Assembly (NCBI GenBank): GCA_963729935.1
Contig: CAVSPW010000002.1
Span: 1,743,908 to 1,807,907 of the forward strand
Direction of reading: 5' to 3'
DNA from: CAIKMD01 sp963729935
GTDB taxonomy: Bacteria; Pseudomonadota; Alphaproteobacteria; ATCC43930; CGMCC-115725
DNA length: 64,000 bases
The first letter of the stretch is position 1, and the number at the start of each line of letters is the position of its first letter. Of the stretch, positions 58,238-64,000 are shown in pieces. Made by a program: the position numbers and the translations under genes. A model generated the notes under the pieces. The model saw only the letters and a program-made list of their open reading frames with translations, did not search any database and was not told the origin of the DNA.

Positions 58238-59275
58238 ATGGCGAATATCCCGCTCACCTTCGCTTGCGGCTTCTATGACCGCATGCACGCGCTCTATACC
58301 GGCGACGTCAAGCCCGCCGGCGTCGATCTCACCTTCATGCCGATCGACGACCCGCGCCAGATCTTCGACCGGATGGGCGGCGGGCTCGAATTCGACGCCT
58401 CCGAGATGTCGCTTTCCGAGCACGTGACGAAGCTGATCGCCGGCAACTCGCCCTTCGTCGCCGTGCCGGTCTTCATCTCGCGCGTCTTCCGTCACCAATT
58501 CGTCTTCATCAACAAGAAATCCGGCATCAAGCACCCGAAGGATCTCGAAGGCCGCAAGGTCGGCGTGCCGCTCTATGTCCAGACCGCGGCCGTCTATATC
58601 CGCGGCATGCTGCAGCACGAATACGGCGTCGATCTCTCGACCATCCATTGGATCCAGGGCGCGATGGAACATCCAGGCACTCATGGCAAGCCCAGTGTTC
58701 TGCCGGTCCTCAAGACGATCGATCTCAAACAGAACGACAGCGGCAAGTCGCTCAACCAGCTGCTCGAGGATGGCGGGATTGACGCGATGATCACCGCCAC
58801 CATTCCCGAGCCTTTTGGCCGCAATCCCGATATCCAGCGCCTTTTTCCCAACTTCCGCGAGGTCGAGGCGGACTACTTCAAGCGCACGAAGATTTTCCCG
58901 ATCATGCATGTGCTTGCGATCAAGCGCGCGGTCTACGAGAAATATCCCTTCGTCGCGACCAGCCTCTACAATGCCTGCTGCAAATCGCGCGCGATGGCGA
59001 TATCCAAGATGCGCGACGTCGGCGCGCTGCGCTACATGCTGCCCTGGCTGGTCGATGATTTTCACGAGATCGATCAGGTCTTCGGCAAGGATTTCTGGCC
59101 CTACGGCGTCGAGGAGAACCGCCCGACCCTCGAGGCGCTGATGACCTATCTCCACGAGCAGTCGATGATCCCCAAAAAGCTCCCGATCGAGGAGCTTTTT
59201 GTGCCGACCTATGGTTATCCGAATGTCGGCGACCATAGAAGCGGCCGCGAGGGCTGGAGCACGGTGCGAAGCTGA
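58238..59275 (+). CDS. Pht5-like / ABC substrate-binding-like protein without signal peptide
   Basis: A 345-residue protein starting MANIPLTFACGFYDRMHALYTGDVKPAGVDLTFMPIDDPRQIFDRM, as in the group annotated as 4,5-dihydroxyphthalate decarboxylase (Pht5) and related binding proteins. It has the periplasmic-binding-protein type II fold (KHPKDLEGRKVGVPLYVQTAAVYIRGML; LLEDGGIDAMITATIPEP) but no export signal, so it should act in the cytoplasm, perhaps as a decarboxylase or binding protein. It is the third gene of the cluster at 56.4-59.3 kb. The enzymatic role is inferred from the family name only. Confidence 0.82.
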   Translation: MANIPLTFACGFYDRMHALYTGDVKPAGVDLTFMPIDDPRQIFDRMGGGLEFDASEMSLSEHVTKLIAGNSPFVAVPVFISRVFRHQFVFINKKSGIKHPKDLEGRKVGVPLYVQTAAVYIRGMLQHEYGVDLSTIHWIQGAMEHPGTHGKPSVLPVLKTIDLKQNDSGKSLNQLLEDGGIDAMITATIPEPFGRNPDIQRLFPNFREVEADYFKRTKIFPIMHVLAIKRAVYEKYPFVATSLYNACCKSRAMAISKMRDVGALRYMLPWLVDDFHEIDQVFGKDFWPYGVEENRPTLEALMTYLHEQSMIPKKLPIEELFVPTYGYPNVGDHRSGREGWSTVRS

Positions 59276-59314
59276 CCGGAGCAGCGCTCCCGGCAAAAAG
59301 CAACGCGGCGCCCT

Positions 59315-59358
59315 TAAAAGAAATCCCCTTGCTCGGTCCATCGACTGAGCGAGGGGAT
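59315..59358 (-). terminator. rho-independent terminator for the response-regulator/kinase transcript
   Basis: A 16-bp stem (59323-59338 with 59343-59358, two G-T pairs on one strand) encloses a 4-base loop. On the reverse strand it is followed by TTCTTTT, so it works for the minus-strand genes whose last stop is at 59484. On the plus strand there is no T-run, but the hairpin may still slow the convergent transcript. Confidence 0.85.
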
Positions 59359-59483
59359 GCATGCGTGGCGCGACGATCTTGGAAGAGCTGATTGTACTTC
59401 ACGCTATTCGACGCGGTCGTCGACGTCTGCGAGGCGTTTCCGGCTCCTGAAGAATGAGCGGGGCTCGGATCGCATCCGATCCC

Positions 59484-59870
59484 TTAATTGGTCATCGCCA
59501 GTGAAAGGAGCTTCCTCAACTCGGCGGCGCGGACCGGCTTCGAGATTGTGCCGGCGACCGCAAGGCCGCCGCTTTGGCCCAATTGCCGAGCCATCCTGAG
59601 GTACACATCCCCGAAGCCGCTTATGATGAAGATCTTCGCCCGTATTCTCATCGCGCCGATCAGGCGAATCAGTTCGAAACCATCGCGTTCGGGCATGTTG
59701 AGATCGAGGATGACGACATCGGCCTCGGCCTTATCCTCGGCAAAAGCGGTCTCGAATCCTTCAGGGCCGGTGTAGGTCTCCACGGCATAACCGAGCAGCT
59801 CGGCGACGGCGCGGACAAAGTCGCTGAATGCGGGATCGTCGTCGAAAACCACCAGACGCGTGGACGGCAT
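59484..59870 (-). CDS. single-domain response regulator
   Basis: A 128-residue receiver: acidic pair in LVVFDDDPAFSDFV, phospho-Asp in VVILDLNMPERDGFELI, Ser in FIISGFGD, Lys in AGTISKPVRAAELRKLL. It has no output domain. It lies 24 bases downstream of the hybrid histidine kinase gene on the same strand and probably receives phosphate from it or from its receiver domain. With the kinase gene disrupted as read, its partner may be missing. Confidence 0.9.
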   Translation of the reverse strand: MPSTRLVVFDDDPAFSDFVRAVAELLGYAVETYTGPEGFETAFAEDKAEADVVILDLNMPERDGFELIRLIGAMRIRAKIFIISGFGDVYLRMARQLGQSGGLAVAGTISKPVRAAELRKLLSLAMTN

Positions 59871-59894
59871 CGCTCATCCCTCCCCACATTCATC

Positions 59895-62457
59895 CTACGC
59901 CGGATCGCCCCGCCTCAGGGGGGCGGAATCGAGTGCCGCGCGGATCGTGCTTTCCAGTTCGCTCATGCGGTAGGGCTTGTTCAGCAGCCTCAGACTTGCC
60001 ACATGGTTGCCGTTGCGCCGCAACGCATCCCCAGGGAAACCCGAGGTCACCACCACTTTGATCTCCGGCCGCAGCTCCATCGCGCGCCGTGCCAGCTCGT
60101 AGCCGTCGAGATCGCCCGGCATGACGATATCCGTGAACAGAAGATCGATTGTCGGGTCGCCGCTCTCCAGGATTGCCAGCGCGGCCCTGCCGTTCTCCGC
60201 TTCGGTGACCCGATAGCCGAGCGAAGCAAGCTGTCGCGCCACCGTCCGCCGCATCACCTCTTTGTCCTCGACCACGAGAATCAATTCCGTTCCGCCGGCA
60301 GGCCCAGCGGCCTGAAATTCGGTCGTGGCAGTGGCTTCGCCTTCGGCTTCGCGGTTGCGGGGCAGATAAATTCGCACGGTCGTCCCTTGGCCGACCTCGC
60401 TGTAGATCGTGACGTGGCCGCCCGATTGTTTGACGAAACCATAGACCATGCTGAGGCCCAGCCCCGTTCCCCGTCCCGTCGGCTTGGTGGTGAAGAAAGG
60501 CTCGAACGCGCGGGCGATTGTGTCGGGCGCCATCCCGGTTCCGGTATCGGATACCTCGATCATGACATACTCGCCAGCGGCGACTTCGAGATGCGTCTCG
60601 GCATAACGCGCGTCCAGCACGATGTTGCGGGTCGCGATTGTCAGCGTGCCGCCGCGCGGCATGGCGTCGCGGGCATTGTTGGCGAGATTGACGACGCAGC
60701 TATCCAGTTGGGTGGTATCGACCCGTACCGGCCAGATATCCCGCGCGAATGACGTGACCAACGTGATATCTTCGCCTACCGTGCGGTTGAGCAACGTCGC
60801 GACCGAAGCGAGACTATGGTTCACATCGGTGCGCTGGGGATCAAGCGGCTGTTGGCGCGAAAAGGCGAGCAAGCTTCGCGTCAGTTGGGCGCCGCGCAGC
60901 GCACCGCTCAAGGCGGCATCGACCAGCTTCCTCACCTCAGGATCGATCGATTTTTCCTCCATCGCCAGATCGAGATTGCCGACGATCACGCCGAGATAGT
61001 TGTTGAAGTCGTGCGCCATTCCTCCCGTGAGCTTGCCTATGGCTTCCATTCGCTGCGCGTCGCGGAGCCGTTGCTCGGTCATCAATTGATCGGTCACATC
61101 GCTCCCGATCGTGATGACGCCGCCATTGCGTGCCGGACGCGTCACGAGCTGGTAGACGCGACCGTCGGTGCAACGGATTATAACCGGCTCGGGAGCGGCG
61201 CGCCGATGCCGCGCTGGATCTCGGCAATGAATGTTTCCGGGTCCGCGCCGGGCGGCAGGGCGATCATTCCCCGCTCGATCGCTGCGCGGCCCACGTCTTC
61301 GAAGCGGGCGCCGATCTTGACGATATCGGCGAGCCTTGGATCTTGAAGAACGAGACGGTGATTGAACAGGACGAGCCGATCGTCCCCATCATAGAGCGCG
61401 ATGCTGTGCTGAATGCTCTCGAACGCATCGGCGAGAGTATCCCGAGCCGCAGCGAGTCCTTGTTCGGCCACGACGCGCGCGTTGACATCGCGCCACAGAA
61501 AATAGAGCAGACTCGCCACCAGAATCAGAAGGAACAAACTCGACGCACCGATCGCCAGCGCACGCATGCGCCAGCCCGCGAGCACGTCGTCGCGCGCCAG
61601 ACCGACGGTGACATAGAAGGGGTAGCGATCCAGGGCTTCAAAGCTGAAGATACGTACGATGCTGTCGAACGGCGCTGCAACCTCGGCCGTCCCCCTCTTT
61701 GACCGGACCCAAACGCCCTCTGCGCCGGAACGCCCAGCGGCAATGTTCTGCCGGGCTCGGCCGCGCTCAGAGGCGGCCAGCGCGAGACCAAGTGGAAATT
61801 GTCGCTTCGAACGACAGCGATAACGCCGTGGGGGCCGATGTCGAGCGACTGGAACAGTCGCTGGAAATACTCGAGCTCGATCGCGGCATCTACAATGCCT
61901 CGAAAGGCGCCCCGCTCGTCCCGCACAGCTCTCGCGAGGATCAGGGTTGGCCGCCCCAAAGTGCGGCCGGTGATTACTTCCGAGATCGCGAGGCTGTTCG
62001 GGGCGCCGTCGCGCGCCTGACGGAAGAACGCGCGATCGGCGATGTTCACGCGGGGCGTCGCTTTATTGTCCGTCGTATAGAGCAGATCTCCATCGGCATC
62101 GTAAACCCGGAGACCGGCCAGTTCCGGAAAATTGAGCAGCCGTAAATCCAGCTCGGCATCGAGCTCGCCGCCAAAGTCGGCGAGAGCCTGCTTGCTTAGC
62201 GCCGCATCGGGAAGATCGCGCGTCAGATCCAGCAGGTCGGCATCGGTGCGGCGCAGCGCGGCTTCGAGCCGAACTTCGATGGTCGCCGCATAATTGCGTG
62301 AAATCGTCTCGGCGGTATGTCTGGCCTCCTGGTAGCCGGACCAGATCAGGTAACCCGTCAGCGCCGTCATGGCGACCAAGACGAAGCCCAGAAGGGTCGC
62401 GATTTGCCCGGACCACCGGCGAGATCGGAAGGGAGCAAAGCCGTTTGCGACAGTCAT
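59895..62457 (-). pseudogene. hybrid sensor histidine kinase with two frameshifts
   Basis: The three parts of one protein lie in three successive frames. Part 1, from ATG 62457: TM1 and a Cache-type periplasmic domain down to EPGRTLPLGVPAQ. Part 2, after about 61740: GVWVRSKRGTAEVAAPFDS, then TM2 and a PAS-like segment to EIQRGIGA near 61200. Part 3: EPVIIRCTDGRVYQLVTRP, HisKA with the His in GGMAHDFNNYLGVIVGN, HATPase with DTGTGMAPDTIARAFEPFFTTK, and a receiver with Asp in LLFTDIVMPGDLDG. Each junction is restored by adding one base, in both cases in a GCG-C context. Length 2563 is two short of a multiple of three. Real decay or sequencing error. Confidence 0.88.
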
Positions 62458-62658
62458 GGCATTCGACCGCCGATATGAAGAGGCAATCCGCGATAGCCGG
62501 GAGTATGCGATGTTAAACTTATCCAGAGGCATTCACAATTGTCGGGCTCCGGGGGGTGACCACACTTTGCGGCGAAGCGTCAAACCGCATCGCTGCCCGA
62601 GTGGCGCAAGCTCTAAGAATCGCCGGGCGCGGACGCGGCCGCCGTCGGAGGCGATCGG

Positions 62659-63033
62659 CTAGTGAAGCATCAGGCGTAGCGCCTGAAAGGCGGCGAGCGT
62701 GATGCCGATGCCGACGGCAAGCTTCAACGCGAAAAGGAGATCGGCGAAGCGGCCCTTTTTGGGCTGGGCGAGGTGAGCTGGCGACCCAAGCTTGAAATCT
62801 CGCTTTTCCTGCGCTGGCTTTGCCGTGCTCACGACTTTGGACCTGAGTGTCCCCGTCTCGCTGCCAACCGGTTCGCCCGGCGTGCGGCGGAAGATCGTGA
62901 TCTGACTGAATTCGCCGGCCTGGTTATGTTGGACCGACATCACCCGCACGCCCGAAGGCGCCCGGCCGCTTGCCATCAGCGATTTCGCCATGGCGATGGC
63001 GACGTCCTTGTCGTCCGACACGCTGTCGAGCAT
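62659..63033 (-). CDS. hypothetical protein with C-terminal membrane helix; start uncertain
   Basis: A 124-residue frame from ATG 63033, reading MLDSVSDDKDVAIAMAKSLM, with RAPSGVRVMSVQHNQAGEFSQITIFRRTP in the middle and a terminal TM helix (FADLLFALKLAVGIGITLAAFQALRLML). I recognise no named family. Coding-like sequence continues upstream in frame (VTEIQRFSSGRW), but the codon before T-E-I is GTT and no ATG, GTG or TTG occurs before the TGA at 63151, so the true N-terminus may be damaged or miscalled. It follows the PAS_5 gene on the same strand. Confidence 0.65.
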   Translation of the reverse strand: MLDSVSDDKDVAIAMAKSLMASGRAPSGVRVMSVQHNQAGEFSQITIFRRTPGEPVGSETGTLRSKVVSTAKPAQEKRDFKLGSPAHLAQPKKGRFADLLFALKLAVGIGITLAAFQALRLMLH

Positions 63034-63150
63034 CCATCGGCCGCTCGAGAAGCGTTGGATCTCAGTAACTGCGCGTCGTGGCGCGGCCGAGATTCTGTCA
63101 TCGCGGGCGCGCGCGCAAGCGGCTGCGTCGGCGATGCCGTCGCGCCGCGC

Positions 63151-63645
63151 TCATATGATGGGACGGCCATCCTGTTCCTCCACCTTCCGCCAATTGGCGG
63201 CGCCCATGATCAGCGAGATACCGCCGTTCGGATCGACAAGCGGCACCATGATGCTGCGATATAAGACCGGTCCGCCCTCATGACGGCCGATGCCGCCGCG
63301 CGTTACCGGGACGCGACGCTCGATGATCTCGCGCCAGTTGCGGCTGCTCAGGCCGAGTACCGATTCCACGGGACAATCGGCAAGAGGCATTGGTTCTCCT
63401 TGGGCCCAATCCGCGCCGCGAAGCGCCTCGCCAATATGCGTGAAGCATGGGCCGCCGGGATACACGACATCGATCATGTACACGTGATCCCTATCGGCGC
63501 CGGTATCCGCGGTGCTCAGCGATGCTGCCGAGGGCAATTCATCGGTGTGGTGGGCCCGGCGCCATAGCTCGAGGATGCGCAGCACGAGACGCTTTTCGGG
63601 TGCCGGCGCAGGCGAGTTCGGCGCAAATGGAATGACGCTGGACAC
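63151..63645 (-). CDS. PAS_5 domain protein
   Basis: A 164-residue protein with GTG start (M-S-S-V-I-P-F-A) and AAAGGA a few bases upstream. The sequence LVLRILELWRRAHHTDELPSAASLS, YMIDVVYPGGPCFTHIGEAL and VPVTRGGIGRHEGGPVLYRSIMVPLVD corresponds to the PAS_5 family of alphaproteobacteria, short stand-alone PAS-like sensors of unknown ligand. There is no output domain, signal peptide or membrane helix. It is followed by the TM-helix protein gene on the same strand. Confidence 0.85.
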   Translation of the reverse strand: MSSVIPFAPNSPAPAPEKRLVLRILELWRRAHHTDELPSAASLSTADTGADRDHVYMIDVVYPGGPCFTHIGEALRGADWAQGEPMPLADCPVESVLGLSSRNWREIIERRVPVTRGGIGRHEGGPVLYRSIMVPLVDPNGGISLIMGAANWRKVEEQDGRPII

Positions 63646-63886
63646 GCGGGATCCTTTCTCGCGCGCGAGCCCGATCGCAGCTCGCGCCGGGCCGCCGCTC
63701 CCGTCATCGGCCGTTAGGCGGCGGTCCGTGTTAAGATTATTCTGAGCGGAGATGGTTGAAAAAATCTTACGCCGCCATGGCCGGCGATCATCATTATAAA
63801 TTGTGATCTATCAACGAATTAGAGCCCAAAAAACCGCCGAATCCGATTGCCGGCCGCGGGCTGCAAGGGGGCTCCCTCGCCGCCGC

Positions 63887-64000
63887 CTAGGATTCCGCGG
63901 ATAGGGGCAAGGTGATGCAAAGCGCCAGCTGGCCGTTGACCATGCTCAGCGTCTTACGCGCGGCAACCGGAACGGGGATTTTTCGTGTCATGCAGTAGAG
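63887..64000 (-). CDS. possible C-terminal fragment of an unidentified protein
   Basis: The reverse strand is open from the window edge to a TAG at 63889-63887, giving 37 residues: LYCMTRKIPVPVAARKTLSM then VNGQLALCITLPLSAES. Composition is protein-like, and the position upstream of the PAS_5 gene on the same strand is reasonable, but no family is recognisable from so little. The 241 bases between it and the PAS_5 start hold an AT-rich stretch with a TATAAT on the reverse strand (63793-63798) but no matching -35. Confidence 0.35.
   Translation of the reverse strand, partial: LYCMTRKIPVPVAARKTLSMVNGQLALCITLPLSAES

Noticed and set aside
63793..63798. TATAAT on the reverse strand as promoter of the PAS_5 gene
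   Set aside because: No -35 element at 16-18 bases; a single hexamer in AT-rich DNA is not enough.

Overview
This is a GC-rich chromosomal window from an alphaproteobacterium. The evidence is the order mnmE-mnmG-rsmG-parA-parB, the block holA-lptE-leuS-DUF3576 lipoprotein, an aminotransferase-ftsK-lolA block, and alphaproteobacterial families such as PAS_5. CheZ together with a CheA that carries extra C-terminal domains hints at a Rhodospirillales-like lineage, but the window alone does not settle the order. No phage, transposon or CRISPR array is visible. The only sign of mobile DNA is a gene remnant beside a tRNA-Arg.

Region by region. 1-5.7 kb: start of a DUF255 protein, a methyltransferase, a family 2 glycosyltransferase, then a fumarylacetoacetase-fold hydrolase with two tandem, closely related periplasmic binding proteins and no permease. 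5.8-12 kb: tRNA-modification and chromosome-segregation locus with two perfect 16-bp parS sites, plus a small lipoprotein. 12-20 kb: an MCP, then holA, lptE, leuS, a DUF3576 lipoprotein and a PLP-homeostasis protein. 20-34.7 kb: mixed metabolism and envelope genes (L,D-transpeptidase, TonB-like protein, FAH/dienelactone hydrolase pair, LOG/beta-CASP pair, TPR-glycosyltransferase, tRNA-Gly, a thioredoxin-Lon domain-Trm112-DUF971 run, beta-propeller, UbiH-like hydroxylase). 34.7-45.5 kb: ammonium transporter behind a probable sigma-54 promoter, MFS carrier, aminotransferase, ftsK, lolA, a glutamine-amidotransferase-like hydrolase, a candidate C-rich small RNA, an esterase-like hydrolase and exonuclease III.

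45.6-55.9 kb is a chemotaxis region: an MCP gene interrupted by an in-frame stop codon, then the operon cheY-cheZ-cheA-cheW-response regulator-cheR-unknown-cheB. A tRNA-Arg and a degraded zinc-finger gene fragment follow. 56.3-59.3 kb is a compact three-gene cluster of unknown pathway: a secreted NMT1-like binding protein, a TenA/PqqC-fold protein and a Pht5-like protein without a signal peptide. 59.4-64 kb is on the minus strand: a hybrid histidine kinase broken by two one-base deletions, its response regulator, a short membrane protein and a PAS_5 protein.

Most genes are intact housekeeping or sensory genes. The best candidates for something undescribed are the structured C-rich RNA at about 43.36-43.48 kb, the conserved-looking unknown protein inside the che operon, the transporter-less binding-protein clusters, and the 16-bp palindrome next to parS. 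The three gene disruptions near the right end (one nonsense, two deletions of the same type) should be checked against reads before they are treated as biology.
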